Positions 44,599 through 53,613 of a stretch of DNA of 64,000 bases are shown here, in pieces. A program made the translations under genes and the position numbers. Below the pieces are notes generated by a model. That model was not told where the DNA came from. It saw nothing but the letters and a program-made list of their open reading frames with translations, and ran no database searches. Source of the stretch: Fibrella forsythiae (GTDB lineage Bacteria; Bacteroidota; Bacteroidia; Cytophagales; Spirosomataceae); NCBI RefSeq assembly GCF_017353175.1, contig NZ_JAFMYW010000003.1, forward strand, positions 124,001 to 188,000, written 5' to 3'. Position 1 is the first letter of the stretch. Each line of letters opens with the position of its first letter.

Positions 44599-44633
44599 CA
44601 TACGTGCTACACTCTTAATTCTTAACTAAATTA

Positions 44634-45371
44634 ATGCGCCTTCAAGATAAAGTTGCCATCATTACCGGCGGAGCACGCGGCATTGGCCGGGCTGCGGCCG
44701 ACGTCTTTACCCGCGAGGGAGCTTCCGTCATCATCTGGGATATGCTCGATGAGGGCGAAGCTACCGCCCAAACCCTGCGCGATCAGGGACGCAAGGCCAC
44801 CTTCATGCGGGTGAGCGTTACCGACGTACCTGGCGTTGAAGAGGCCGTTCGGGCTGTGTTGGAACAGTATGGCCAGATCGATATTCTGGTCAACAATGCA
44901 GGTATTACCCGCGACCGTACCCTGTTAAAAATGAGCCACTCCGAATGGCAACAGGTGATCGATGTTAACCTGACGGGCGTGTTCAATTGCACCAAAGCTG
45001 TGGTGCCCCACATGGTTGAACGAAACTACGGCCGGATCATCTGTACCTCGTCGGTAGTGGGTGTGCACGGTAATTTTGGCCAAACGAATTACGCTGCTAC
45101 CAAAGCAGGTGTGGTAGCGATGTGCCGAACATGGGCTAAAGAACTAGGCTCGAAAGGCATAACCGCCAACGCCGTTGCACCAGGCTTCATCCGGACCGAC
45201 ATGACCGATGCGATGCCCGAAGAAGCCCGGCAGGCAACGATTAAACTGATTCCCGCCCGTCGTATGGGCGAACCTGACGATATTGCCAACGCCTATTTGT
45301 ACCTGGCGTCTGATGAGGCTTCGTTCGTGAACGGACAGGTACTGGGCGTAAATGGTGGGCAAGCGAGTTGA
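44634..45371 (+). CDS. fabG: 3-oxoacyl-[ACP] reductase (SDR)
   Basis: This 245-residue SDR has TGGARGIGRA, NNAGITRD and the FabG-typical YAATKAG with the catalytic Tyr and Lys, preceded by Ser in TSSVVG. MPEEARQATIKLIPARRMGEPDDIANAYLYLASDEASFVNGQVLGVNGG is the usual FabG ending (key parts RRMGEPDDIA, VLGVNGG). It reduces 3-oxoacyl-ACP or -CoA with NADPH. Context with MaoC and an acyl-CoA dehydrogenase may point to CoA-bound substrates rather than the main fatty-acid cycle. Its stop codon is the first part of hairpin H6. Confidence 0.9.
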   Translation: MRLQDKVAIITGGARGIGRAAADVFTREGASVIIWDMLDEGEATAQTLRDQGRKATFMRVSVTDVPGVEEAVRAVLEQYGQIDILVNNAGITRDRTLLKMSHSEWQQVIDVNLTGVFNCTKAVVPHMVERNYGRIICTSSVVGVHGNFGQTNYAATKAGVVAMCRTWAKELGSKGITANAVAPGFIRTDMTDAMPEEARQATIKLIPARRMGEPDDIANAYLYLASDEASFVNGQVLGVNGGQAS

Positions 45372-45470
45372 TTTTGGATTGGGGATATCGGATTTTGGAT
45401 TTGTTGCTTACGCATTGGCTTGCTACAGCGTAAGTAACAAATCCAAAATCCGATATCCCCAATCCAAAAT
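45371..45470. repeat. 43-bp stem hairpin with 7-bp periodic arms (H6)
   Basis: 45371-45413 pairs with 45428-45470 with a single mismatch. The left arm is ATTTTGG, ATTGGGG, ATATCGG, ATTTTGG, ATTTGTT, then GCTTACGC: the clearest heptad series in the window. It starts at the last base of the fabG stop codon and ends 57 bases before the acyl-CoA dehydrogenase start. Confidence 0.96.
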
Positions 45471-45527
45471 TGTTATGCATGCATACTGTTTTCGTTGTAT
45501 TTTTACTCCTTCATTCAACAACAGCAT

Positions 45528-46697
45528 ATGACTACGGCACCGCAGGACCTGCAGGGTCTGAATTTCAATTTATCTGAAGAACATCTGGCTGTTCAGGAAG
45601 CCGCCCGCGACTTCGCCAATACTGAATTGCTGCCGGGTATTGTTGAGCGTGATAATGCCCAGCAATTTCCAGCCGAACAGGTTCAGAAAATGGGCGAGCT
45701 GGGTTTTCTGGGTATGATGGTTTCGCCTGATTACGGCGGCGGTGGTATGGATACGGTATCCTACGTGCTGGCCATCGAAGAAATCTCGAAGGTCGATGCG
45801 TCGGCTTCGGTCATTATGTCGGTCAATAATTCGCTGGTTTGTTACGGGCTCGAGGCCTTTGGTTCTGAAGAGCAGAAACAAAAATATTTGGTTCCGCTGG
45901 CGAGCGGGCAGATGATTGGTGCCTTCTGCCTGTCGGAACCCGAAGCAGGTTCCGACGCCACATCGCAAAGCACCACTGCCGACGACATGGGCGACCATTA
46001 CGTGGTGAATGGCACTAAAAACTGGATTACCAACGGCAGTACATCGGGGGTGGCACTGGTGATTGCGCAGACACACCGCGAGAAAGGCCACCGGGGTATA
46101 AACTGCCTGATCGTTGAGAAAGGAACACCCGGTTTTGTGGTTGGCAAGAAAGAAGATAAGCTTGGCATTCGGGCATCAGACACGCATTCGCTGCTGTTTA
46201 CCGATGTGAACGTACCTAAAGAGAACCGTATTGGCGACGATGGATTCGGATTCAAATTCGCTATGTCGACGCTTAACGGTGGGCGTATTGGTATTGCTGC
46301 TCAGGCACTTGGTATTGCTGCTGGCGCGTACGAGCTGGCCTTGAAATACAGTCAGGAACGTAAAGCGTTTGGTAAAGCTATTTTTGAGCACCAGGCCATT
46401 CAGTTCAAATTGGCTGAAATGGCCACTAAAATTGAGGCCGCCCGCTTGCTGGTCTATAAGGCCGCCCGCCTGAAAGACGAACACAAAGATTACGTGCAGG
46501 CAGCGGCCATGGCAAAACTGTTTGCCTCCGAAATTGCCATGTGGGCCGCTACAGAAGCCGTTCAGATTCACGGTGGTTATGGCTTCGTGAAGGAGTTCCA
46601 CGTTGAGCGGATGATGCGCGATGCCAAGATCACCCAGATATATGAAGGTACCTCCGAAATCCAAAAATTAGTGATTGCCCGCGAACTGATTCGATAG
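45528..46697 (+). CDS. Acyl-CoA dehydrogenase (short-chain/butyryl type)
   Basis: This 389-residue FAD enzyme shows ACAD motifs: FCLSEPEAGSDATS (FAD/substrate), KNWITNGSTSGVALV, and QIYEGTSEIQKLVIARELIR at the C terminus, with the catalytic Glu in YEGTSE. It oxidises acyl-CoA to trans-2-enoyl-CoA and passes electrons to ETF. The length and ERKAFGKAIFEHQAIQFKLAEMAT stretch (key part RKAFGK) fit short/medium-chain enzymes. With MaoC and FabG it makes a beta-oxidation-like set. The start is the ATG before TTAPQDLQG. An intrinsic terminator follows. Confidence 0.92.
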   Translation: MTTAPQDLQGLNFNLSEEHLAVQEAARDFANTELLPGIVERDNAQQFPAEQVQKMGELGFLGMMVSPDYGGGGMDTVSYVLAIEEISKVDASASVIMSVNNSLVCYGLEAFGSEEQKQKYLVPLASGQMIGAFCLSEPEAGSDATSQSTTADDMGDHYVVNGTKNWITNGSTSGVALVIAQTHREKGHRGINCLIVEKGTPGFVVGKKEDKLGIRASDTHSLLFTDVNVPKENRIGDDGFGFKFAMSTLNGGRIGIAAQALGIAAGAYELALKYSQERKAFGKAIFEHQAIQFKLAEMATKIEAARLLVYKAARLKDEHKDYVQAAAMAKLFASEIAMWAATEAVQIHGGYGFVKEFHVERMMRDAKITQIYEGTSEIQKLVIARELIR

Positions 46698-46734
46698 CCG
46701 TTTTCTTAAAAAAACTATATTTTCCTAAGGTGAT

Positions 46735-46769
46735 GGCCCTATTTCCAGCGAATAGGGCCTTTTTTTTTT
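46735..46769 (+). terminator. Intrinsic terminator after acyl-CoA dehydrogenase
   Basis: GGCCCTATT (46735-46743) pairs with AATAGGGCC (46751-46759) and about ten T follow. Confidence 0.93.
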
Positions 46770-46789
46770 AGGGAACGGAAACTTTTGCG

Positions 46790-46822
46790 CTTGTATTAGT
46801 TTTGTACAATTTATTAGTTTTG
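46790..46822 (+). promoter_or_regulatory. Probable promoter of the AraC-family gene
   Basis: CTTG (46790-46793), a 21-bp spacer and TAGTTTTG (46815-46822) approximate the Bacteroidota consensus; a second TAGTTTTG lies at 46797-46804. The start codon at 46868 is 45 bases downstream. Confidence 0.5.
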
Positions 46823-46867
46823 TGCAATATTGCAGCGCAACACGGCTTATGCAATCCGGTTCCGACT

Positions 46868-47794
46868 ATGGAAGACTACAATAAGATTATCGAATCGCTG
46901 GGGGTGAAGTTCATCAAGGCACGGAATATCCGCATCCTGCAGCCTATTGTGATCAAGAATTTCTACGACGTAGAGAATACGTTGTTGATCCTATATAACG
47001 GTGAAGTGGCATACGGTGATGAGCATCAGAAAGTCGAAATTGGCGATATGTTGTTCATTCCCGGTGGCAAACACGTAACGGTTACGTACGGCGAACCGTC
47101 GAACCCGAAACCCGTCACGAACGAGGAGTTTATGACCCACCGCGAACATTATTTCGAAGCCAACCGAGACCCAACGCGGATCAGCACCATGCCCAATTCA
47201 TTTGGGTACGTGTCATTCGAGGCGAAGGTGTTCGATTCGGTGAACTTCTTCAATTCGCTCGATGTGCCGCCATTTATTATCAAGCATGACGAAACACTGG
47301 CGCAGGCCATCCGGCAGATCCTGATCGAAGATATGACGGATGTGGCCGGAAAAGGTCGGGTGATCAAGATCAAGACCGAAGAGATCGTGATCGAGGTAAT
47401 ACGCTACATCCTGAAGCAACGGCTGTTCGTTGAGCAACTGGTAACCAACAGCACCTACTTCAAAGACCCCCGCCTGATCGACATCTTTGCTTACATCAAA
47501 GACAACATCGGCGGCGACTTGTCCAACAAAGTGCTGGCTAATGTGGCCAACGTATCGGAAGATTACGTAGGACAGTATTTCAAGATGCTGACGGGCATTA
47601 ATCCCCAGGATTACATTGAGTACCAGCGCATGGAAGCTGCCGTTGGCTTACTGCGTACCAGCAAGAAAAGTATCCGGGCCATCGGGGCCGAGGTGGGGTA
47701 TAAAGACACTGCTTATTTCTGCCGTCGTTTTAAAATGATGTTCGGTATTCCGGCCGGTAAAATGCGCCGCCGTGAATCGCTGATGAACGTATAA
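46868..47794 (+). CDS. AraC family transcriptional regulator with cupin-like sensor domain
   Basis: This 308-residue regulator has an N-terminal cupin-like region (LLILYNGEVAYGDEHQKVEIGDMLFIPGGKH) and a C-terminal AraC double helix-turn-helix: LANVANVSEDYVGQYFKMLTG as the first and IRAIGAEVGYKDTAYFCRRFKMMFG as the second, ending PAGKMRRR. The frame begins upstream, but the ATG before EDYNKIIESLG lies after the promoter and is preferred. It probably controls a local or distant operon in response to a small molecule. No target can be named. Confidence 0.88.
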   Translation: MEDYNKIIESLGVKFIKARNIRILQPIVIKNFYDVENTLLILYNGEVAYGDEHQKVEIGDMLFIPGGKHVTVTYGEPSNPKPVTNEEFMTHREHYFEANRDPTRISTMPNSFGYVSFEAKVFDSVNFFNSLDVPPFIIKHDETLAQAIRQILIEDMTDVAGKGRVIKIKTEEIVIEVIRYILKQRLFVEQLVTNSTYFKDPRLIDIFAYIKDNIGGDLSNKVLANVANVSEDYVGQYFKMLTGINPQDYIEYQRMEAAVGLLRTSKKSIRAIGAEVGYKDTAYFCRRFKMMFGIPAGKMRRRESLMNV

Positions 47795-47818
47795 TAGACT
47801 TTAGTAAACTGTACGCTT

Positions 47819-47855
47819 AAAAGCCCGAACCGGATACGTCTGGTTCGGGCTTTTT
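47819..47855 (+). terminator. Intrinsic terminator after the AraC-family gene
   Basis: AAAAGCCCGAACC pairs with GGTTCGGGCTTTT around a 10-base loop, and the T-run is part of the stem's 3' side. Confidence 0.93.
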
Positions 47856-47962
47856 GTGTGGAGTAAACTTCTTATAAACGAATAGTTATATATGATAACA
47901 TCATACTGATAATCAGCAGATTAATATGTTGGTCGTCTGACTTTTTACTTGTAAAATGGCCT

Positions 47963-47998
47963 GTTATTTGATGCTTTCTATATAGAGTATCAAATAAC
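47963..47998. promoter_or_regulatory. Quasi-palindrome 27 bases before the T9SS cargo gene
   Basis: GTTATTTGAT (47963-47972) and ATCAAATAAC (47989-47998) are perfect inverted repeats around an AT-rich 16-base centre containing CTATATAG. An operator or a 5' leader hairpin is possible. Confidence 0.55.
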
Positions 47999-48025
47999 CC
48001 ACATCAATCTGAACAGCACGACTAC

Positions 48026-49144
48026 ATGTACAGAACATCTACTCTTTTGGGCACTACCAGCCGTTTCGCATTCCTGGTTTGTTTATGTTGCCTGACCGGA
48101 TTAGCGGGCTTTTCCCAAACGCTTGTCAACTGGCCGTTTGGGGTCACAGGTACGTCGCCCAGTACAGTAAATGCCAATACCACTGCGCCAATAGCAACGT
48201 ATACTACGCCCAGTTCGAACACGAGCATAGTCAGTAGTCGCTTCAGAGCGCAGGGCTGGAACATTGCAGCGTTTGACGCTACCCGTTTTTTTGAAATAAG
48301 TATCACTCCCAATACAAGCTACAGTGTTACAATCACATCCGTTGTTGTTAACCTGGACCGCTCTGCCAACGGCCCAACTAGCTATGAAGCCAGAATCAGT
48401 ACAGATAATTTCAGCACGTTTGCATCAATTGGGTCAGGAACTGTTACCACTACCGCCGCCAACGTGACCCTACCTGTGAGTAGCGTCGCACAGGTAACCA
48501 CCACTGTTAAAGTTAGAATTTACTTTTGGGGGGCCTCTGGGGCCACAGATTTGATTAGTATCGGAAGCGCAGCCATAACCGGCACCGTCCAATCGCCAGC
48601 CCTGCCCGTTCAACTCGTTAGCTTTCAAGGCCGGCCGGTTGCCAACACAGTACAATTAAACTGGGTCACCGCCTGGGAACAATCAGCCGACCGGTTTGTG
48701 GTTCAGCGCAGTACAAACGCCGCCGAATTTATAGAAGTAGGTACGTTGCCAGCTTCTGGAAGTACTGACGGCCAACGTACCTACACGCTCGTAGATGAGC
48801 AACCTGCCGAAGGAGCCAATTACTATCGGCTAAAACAGATTGATCAGGATGGGTCGGTGAACTACTCGAAAATCATTGCCGTGACTGTTCGCGCCGACCA
48901 GCCATCGATACTGGTCTACCCCAATCCATCTGATGGGCGGCAGTTTCAGCTTCGGATACGTAACCTGACCGCGCCAACGGCCACACTTCAAACCCTGACC
49001 GGCCAGACCCTTCATGGGAGGTGGCTAAAATTGACGGATACGGAAGCGACCTGGCAACCCGATACGGCGCTTGAACCGGGGGTGTATCTGCTCCTTGTGG
49101 GAGACGGGGCCATTCGGCAAACGGTGAAGGTGCTGGTGCAGTAG
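48026..49144 (+). CDS. Secreted protein with T9SS type A C-terminal sorting domain
   Basis: This 372-residue protein has a signal peptide (about 1-30, SQ cut), a Thr/Ser-rich beta domain (about 31-190) that may be adhesive, a fibronectin-like segment beginning LPVQLVSFQGRPV and LNWVTAWEQSADRFVVQRS, and a C-terminal sorting domain with ILVYPNPSDGRQFQLRI and PGVYLLLVGDGAIRQTVKVLVQ. The type IX system recognises this domain and moves the protein across the outer membrane. The function of the N-terminal domain is unknown. An inverted repeat precedes the start. Confidence 0.88.
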   Translation: MYRTSTLLGTTSRFAFLVCLCCLTGLAGFSQTLVNWPFGVTGTSPSTVNANTTAPIATYTTPSSNTSIVSSRFRAQGWNIAAFDATRFFEISITPNTSYSVTITSVVVNLDRSANGPTSYEARISTDNFSTFASIGSGTVTTTAANVTLPVSSVAQVTTTVKVRIYFWGASGATDLISIGSAAITGTVQSPALPVQLVSFQGRPVANTVQLNWVTAWEQSADRFVVQRSTNAAEFIEVGTLPASGSTDGQRTYTLVDEQPAEGANYYRLKQIDQDGSVNYSKIIAVTVRADQPSILVYPNPSDGRQFQLRIRNLTAPTATLQTLTGQTLHGRWLKLTDTEATWQPDTALEPGVYLLLVGDGAIRQTVKVLVQ

Positions 49145-49223
49145 CGATATCGGGCTGGCGTGCAACAAAAAACAGGGTTTAGATGTCCTATACAAAGTCA
49201 GTGATGTTGTATCTTGACCATCT

Positions 49224-51017
49224 ATGCAAGCTGAATTAACCCTCGCCCGGCCACCCCGGCACTTTCTGCCAGACACGTATGAACTCCAGTCGTGGGCCGA
49301 CATACAACCTTTTTACGATGACCTGATAAACCGCCCAATTGCTGATACAGATGCTCTACGGCAGTGGTTCAGTGATCGGAGCGAACTGGAATCGTATTTA
49401 TCCGAAAACTTCGCCTGGCGCTACATCCGCATGACCTGCGACACGGCCAATGCTGAGCTGGTAGAGCGGTTGAATTTCTTTATCGAGACCATTCAGCCTA
49501 TGATGAGTACGCTGGGTAATGAGCTTGACAGGAAGGCGCTGGATAGTCCCTGGCTAGGACAGTTGACCAATACGGCAGAGCAGGTAATGGTGCGGGGCAT
49601 GCAGTTGGCCAACGCTATTTTTCGGGAAGAAAACGTACCGCTGCAAACGGAGATGCAAACCGAAGAACGGCAATATGGGGCTATTGCCGGGGCCATGACG
49701 GTGACCATCGAAACAGATGGGATACGCCAAGAAGTAACGCTGCAGAAAGCGTCAGACCTGTTGCAGTCTACAGATCGATCAGTTCGGGAAAACGCCTGGT
49801 TTTTAATTCAGGAACGCCGTTTTAAGGACCATGAAACGCTGGACGACCTATTCGATAAACTGATTGGGTTGCGGCAGCAAATCGCCGAAAACGCCGGTTT
49901 CGCCAACTTTCGCGATTATATGTTTGCCGCGCTGGGTCGGTTCGATTATACGCCTGCCGATTGTTTTACGTTCCACGAGTCTGTTGCCGAGGCGGTGGTT
50001 CCCTTGTTGAATCAACAGGCTGCCGACCGGCTGGCCAAACTGCAGCGAACAGACCATTCGGTACAGACGTTGCGCCCCTGGGACACTAAAGTTGATCCAG
50101 AGGGAAATCCGCCACTTGTTCCCTTCGCCAATGCCGCCGATTTGGTCGATAAGACAATCCGTTGCTTCGATCGCCTGGATACCACTGGTGAGTTGGGTAA
50201 CTACCTTCGGGTAATGCGGAAGATGGGTCACCTTGACCTCGACTCGCGAAAAGGCAAAGCACCTGGAGGGTATAATTATCCACTGGAAGAAATAGGTGTT
50301 CCGTTTATTTTCATGAACGCCACCTCATCCCTGCGCGATCTGGTGACGATGGTGCACGAAGGAGGGCATGCCGTACACTCGTTCCTGACGCGTGAACTGC
50401 CCTTGAAAGCGTATCGAAACCCACCCATGGAAGTAGCTGAACTGGCTTCTATGTCGATGGAACTGATGTCAATGGATCATTGGGATGTGTTTTTCGAGAA
50501 CCCGGATGAATTACGGCGGGCAAAACTGGCCCATCTGGAGTCGATCATTGAAACCCTGCCGTGGGTGGCTACTATTGATCAGTTTCAGCATTGGCTTTAT
50601 GGCACTCCGCCTGAATCGGGCTCAATTCACACACCGGCCGAACGCCGGGCCGCCTGGGTACGTACCTACGATCGATTTGCCGACTCCGTAACCGACTGGA
50701 GCGGGCTCGACCATTATAAAGAGTATGTCTGGCAAAAGCAGCTTCACCTGTATGAGGTTCCGTTCTATTACATCGAGTATGGCATTGCACAGCTAGGTGC
50801 TATCGGCGTGTGGCGTAACTACCGTCAACAAGCCGAAACTGGACTGCAAGGTTACAAGAACGCGCTGGCACTTGGGTATCAGGCCCCTATTCGCGACATA
50901 TACGCGGCAGCCAACGTTCCGTTTGATTTTTCAAAGGCCCACATCGGCGAATTAATGACCTTTGTTCAGCAGGAAATCAGCGATTTAAAAAACCAATCGC
51001 CAACCTCTGCTGGCTAA
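49224..51017 (+). CDS. M3 family oligoendopeptidase (PepF-like)
   Basis: This 597-residue cytoplasmic zinc peptidase has the M3 active site H378-EGGH382 in MVHEGGHAVHSFL, with the third zinc ligand Glu in PMEVAELASMSMELM about 25 residues on. Long helical stretches on both sides form the substrate channel of the family. PepF/thimet-like enzymes cut peptides of about 7-17 residues in peptide turnover. Length matches PepF (about 600). It is probably the first gene of a transcript with the small lipoprotein gene 50 bases downstream, though that gene has its own possible promoter. Confidence 0.92.
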   Translation: MQAELTLARPPRHFLPDTYELQSWADIQPFYDDLINRPIADTDALRQWFSDRSELESYLSENFAWRYIRMTCDTANAELVERLNFFIETIQPMMSTLGNELDRKALDSPWLGQLTNTAEQVMVRGMQLANAIFREENVPLQTEMQTEERQYGAIAGAMTVTIETDGIRQEVTLQKASDLLQSTDRSVRENAWFLIQERRFKDHETLDDLFDKLIGLRQQIAENAGFANFRDYMFAALGRFDYTPADCFTFHESVAEAVVPLLNQQAADRLAKLQRTDHSVQTLRPWDTKVDPEGNPPLVPFANAADLVDKTIRCFDRLDTTGELGNYLRVMRKMGHLDLDSRKGKAPGGYNYPLEEIGVPFIFMNATSSLRDLVTMVHEGGHAVHSFLTRELPLKAYRNPPMEVAELASMSMELMSMDHWDVFFENPDELRRAKLAHLESIIETLPWVATIDQFQHWLYGTPPESGSIHTPAERRAAWVRTYDRFADSVTDWSGLDHYKEYVWQKQLHLYEVPFYYIEYGIAQLGAIGVWRNYRQQAETGLQGYKNALALGYQAPIRDIYAAANVPFDFSKAHIGELMTFVQQEISDLKNQSPTSAG

Positions 51018-51029
51018 CCAGTTTGTGAT

Positions 51030-51037
51030 TACCTTTG
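51030..51037 (+). promoter_or_regulatory. Possible -7 element of the small lipoprotein gene
   Basis: TACCTTTG matches TAnnTTTG and is followed by GCGG, as in panD. A clear -33 TTTG at the usual distance is missing, so the call is weak. The start codon is 29 bases downstream. Confidence 0.4.
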
Positions 51038-51066
51038 CGGAACTTTCGATTCACAATCAAGCAGCT

Positions 51067-51345
51067 ATGAAACGCGTCGTTTATATGGGCATGTTCGTAC
51101 TGGCCGGTCTCTCATTGGCTTCGTGCGATTACCAAAAGAATAACACCATCCGTCAGGAAGACTTCCGCAAGAATGATTTTCGGGCGGGCTACAAGGCCGG
51201 CGACGGTGAAGTATATGGTACGGGCCCAGATTCGGCCGCTGTTCAGTCTACGTACAAATACAAGGCTAATCCGGAACTGGATGCCCGGACCCAGAAGATC
51301 CGCGAAAAGCTCTTTGGCGCAGGTTCAGTGAACCAGGGTGCCTAG
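51067..51345 (+). CDS. Small hypothetical lipoprotein
   Basis: This 92-residue protein has a signal with the lipobox LSLASC (Cys about residue 20) and a charged body, QKNNTIRQEDFRKNDFRAGYKAGDGEVYG, ending in a helix (ARTQKIREKLFG). I do not recognise a domain. Small lipoproteins of this kind are common in Cytophagales. A strong intrinsic terminator follows, and the next gene starts the glycan locus. Confidence 0.65.
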   Translation: MKRVVYMGMFVLAGLSLASCDYQKNNTIRQEDFRKNDFRAGYKAGDGEVYGTGPDSAAVQSTYKYKANPELDARTQKIREKLFGAGSVNQGA

Positions 51346-51368
51346 AGTCTGGCTAGCTTTCTGATAAG

Positions 51369-51402
51369 CAAAGAGGCGATGCCGTTAGGTATCGCCTCTT
51401 TG
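51369..51402 (+). terminator. Intrinsic terminator after the small lipoprotein gene
   Basis: CAAAGAGGCGAT (51369-51380) pairs perfectly with 51391-51402 around a 10-base loop. The T-run is short. Confidence 0.8.
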
Positions 51403-51520
51403 GTTTGTTAGGGAGCGGTGAAGGTGAATATAACTTTTTTGTGTTACTTTGCCCCATTACTAAGCCCGTTCAATTAGGATTTTTTGGATAGTATAGGCTG
51501 ATAAACAAGGCTTTTCAGGT

Positions 51521-52594
51521 ATGAATGTTGCATTAGTTACAGGTTCGGCAGGACTCATTGGCAGCGAATCAGTTGCCTTTTTTTCAGATAAGTTCGATCT
51601 CGTAGTGGGTATCGACAACAATATGCGACAGTACTTCTTTGGTGCCGAAGGCTCAACGGAATGGAATCGCAATCGGCTCAGCGACGCATACAGTAATTAT
51701 ACGCACCGCCCCGCTGATATCCGTGAGGTGTCGCAGTTGGAGCCGATTTTCAAAGAATTTGGTGCTGACATTAAACTGATTGTTCACGCTGCTGCGCAAC
51801 CAAGTCATGACTGGGCTGCCCGCGAGCCATTCACCGACTTTACGGTGAACGCCAACGGTACGTTGAACTTGCTGGAAATGACCCGGCAACATGCACCGGA
51901 AGCTGTCTTTATTTTTACCTCGACCAACAAGGTATATGGCGATAACCCAAACTACCTGCCCCTGATCGAAACGGAGACGCGTTGGGAAATCGACGAGAAC
52001 CATCCGTATTTCAAAGATGGTATCGATGAGTTCATGAGTATCGACCACACGAAACACTCGCTGTTCGGTGCGTCTAAAGTAGCTGCTGATATCCTGGTAC
52101 AGGAATATGGCCGGTATTTTGGCATGAAAACAGCCGTATTCCGGGGGGGATGCCTCACTGGCCCTAACCACTCGGGTGCACAGCTGCACGGCTTCCTGAG
52201 CTATCTCATGAAGTGTGCCATTACCGGTACACAGTACACCATCTTTGGCTATAAAGGCAAGCAGGTACGTGACAACATTCACAGCTACGACCTGGTGAAT
52301 ATGTTCTGGCATTTCTACCAGAATCCCCGCGCCGGTGAAGTGTACAACGCCGGTGGTGGTCGTCATGCCAACTGTTCGATGATCGAAGCCATTAAGGTGT
52401 GTGAAGAGATTTCGGGCAACACGATGAATTATACCTATTCAGATACCAACCGTATCGGTGACCACATCTGGTACATCTCGAATCTGAATAAGTTCAAAGA
52501 GCATTATCCAGGCTGGAACTGGACCTACGATTTGCAGCAGACCCTGGTGCAGATTCACGATAGCATGGTGGCTCGGTTAGGGCAAACAGCCTAA
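51521..52594 (+). CDS. NAD-dependent sugar-nucleotide epimerase, CDP-paratose 2-epimerase-like
   Basis: This 357-residue extended SDR starts [16 protein letters not shown] (NAD motif) and has [15 protein letters not shown] and [16 protein letters not shown], which resemble CDP-paratose/tyvelose 2-epimerases. At the active site the usual YxxxK is F182-GASK186 ([12 protein letters not shown]), so the catalytic Tyr is replaced by Phe; I recall this in a subgroup of the family, so it may be functional. It is the first gene of a plus-strand locus for surface glycan synthesis. A near-consensus promoter (TTACTTTG, 51444-51451) lies upstream. Confidence 0.8.
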   Translation: MNVALVTGSAGLIGSESVAFFSDKFDLVVGIDNNMRQYFFGAEGSTEWNRNRLSDAYSNYTHRPADIREVSQLEPIFKEFGADIKLIVHAAAQPSHDWAAREPFTDFTVNANGTLNLLEMTRQHAPEAVFIFTSTNKVYGDNPNYLPLIETETRWEIDENHPYFKDGIDEFMSIDHTKHSLFGASKVAADILVQEYGRYFGMKTAVFRGGCLTGPNHSGAQLHGFLSYLMKCAITGTQYTIFGYKGKQVRDNIHSYDLVNMFWHFYQNPRAGEVYNAGGGRHANCSMIEAIKVCEEISGNTMNYTYSDTNRIGDHIWYISNLNKFKEHYPGWNWTYDLQQTLVQIHDSMVARLGQTA

Positions 52595-52644
52595 CCGAGA
52601 CTGTGGCCGTTGGTGAAACCCAACGGCCACCCCCTTTCGAACAC

Positions 52645-53613
52645 ATGAAACCTTCTACCCAATTAGTAGTCACGGGATGCGCGGGCTTTATCGGTAGTCA
52701 CCTGACGGATAGGCTACTCGACAGTGGATACCGGGTTATTGGCGTTGATAATTTCGATTCATTCTACCCGCGTTCCATCAAAGAGCGGAACCTGTCGGGA
52801 GCACTGACGCATCCGAATTTTACGTTTATCGAAGCCGATATTCGTGACTCCGAGTGGTTGACTAAACTCGATGCCGATGTTGATGCCGTGATCCATATTG
52901 CTGCCAAAGCAGGGGTTCGCCCATCAATCGAGCAACCCGCCGATTACATCAGCACAAACATTGCCGGCACAAACAATCTGCTTGCCTGGATGCAGCAGCG
53001 TGGCATTGGGAAGATGGTTTTCGCCTCGTCGTCATCTGTTTATGGCAACAACGAGAAAATCCCGTTCAGCGAGACTGATAGTGTTGAGCAGCCCATTTCA
53101 CCTTACGCGTTCACCAAGCGTGCCTGCGAACTGCTGACCCATAATTACCACCATCTATACGGAATGGGCATCGTCAACCTGCGCTTCTTTACCGTGTATG
53201 GTGAACGGCAACGCCCCGATCTGGCTATTCACAAGTTTGTGCGCATGATGGCCGCCGATCAGCCGATCCCGATGTTTGGAAAGGGCGATACCTCGCGTGA
53301 CTATACCTATGTGGGCGACACCGTAGCCGGTATTATGGCCGCGCTAACGTACCTGGACGCCAACCCAACCACCTACGACATCATTAATCTGGGAAACCAC
53401 AGTCCGGTTACGCTTCAAACGCTGGTGAGCACGCTGTATAGACTGATGGATAAGACGCCACAGATTCAGTACCTGCCCATGCAACCCGGCGATGTTGACC
53501 GTACGTATGCCGATGTATCACGGGCGGCAGACCTGCTAGGTTATAAACCCAGGGTATCGCTGGAAGAAGGATTAAGCCGGTTTGTGGCCTGGTACAAAAC
53601 AACGTACCTATGA
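52645..53613 (+). CDS. UDP-glucuronate 4-epimerase/UDP-glucose 4-epimerase-like SDR
   Basis: This 322-residue extended SDR has TGCAGFIGSHL (NAD), HIAAKAGVRPSIEQPADYISTNIAGTNNLL, catalytic Ser in FASSSSVYG and YAFTK (Tyr and Lys), then RFFTVYGERQRPD. This pattern is that of UDP-glucuronate 4-epimerase and related GalE-like enzymes. It would make an epimerised uronic acid or hexose for the glycan locus. The start is the ATG before KPSTQLVVTG; a GTG at 52603 extends it by 14 non-conserved residues. Its stop overlaps the next start (ATGA). Confidence 0.88.
   Translation: MKPSTQLVVTGCAGFIGSHLTDRLLDSGYRVIGVDNFDSFYPRSIKERNLSGALTHPNFTFIEADIRDSEWLTKLDADVDAVIHIAAKAGVRPSIEQPADYISTNIAGTNNLLAWMQQRGIGKMVFASSSSVYGNNEKIPFSETDSVEQPISPYAFTKRACELLTHNYHHLYGMGIVNLRFFTVYGERQRPDLAIHKFVRMMAADQPIPMFGKGDTSRDYTYVGDTVAGIMAALTYLDANPTTYDIINLGNHSPVTLQTLVSTLYRLMDKTPQIQYLPMQPGDVDRTYADVSRAADLLGYKPRVSLEEGLSRFVAWYKTTYL

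Noticed and set aside
46802-46867. The upstream TTG start of the AraC-family gene
   Set aside because: It lies upstream of the most likely transcription start and the residues it adds are not part of the cupin-like domain; the ATG at 46868 fits better.
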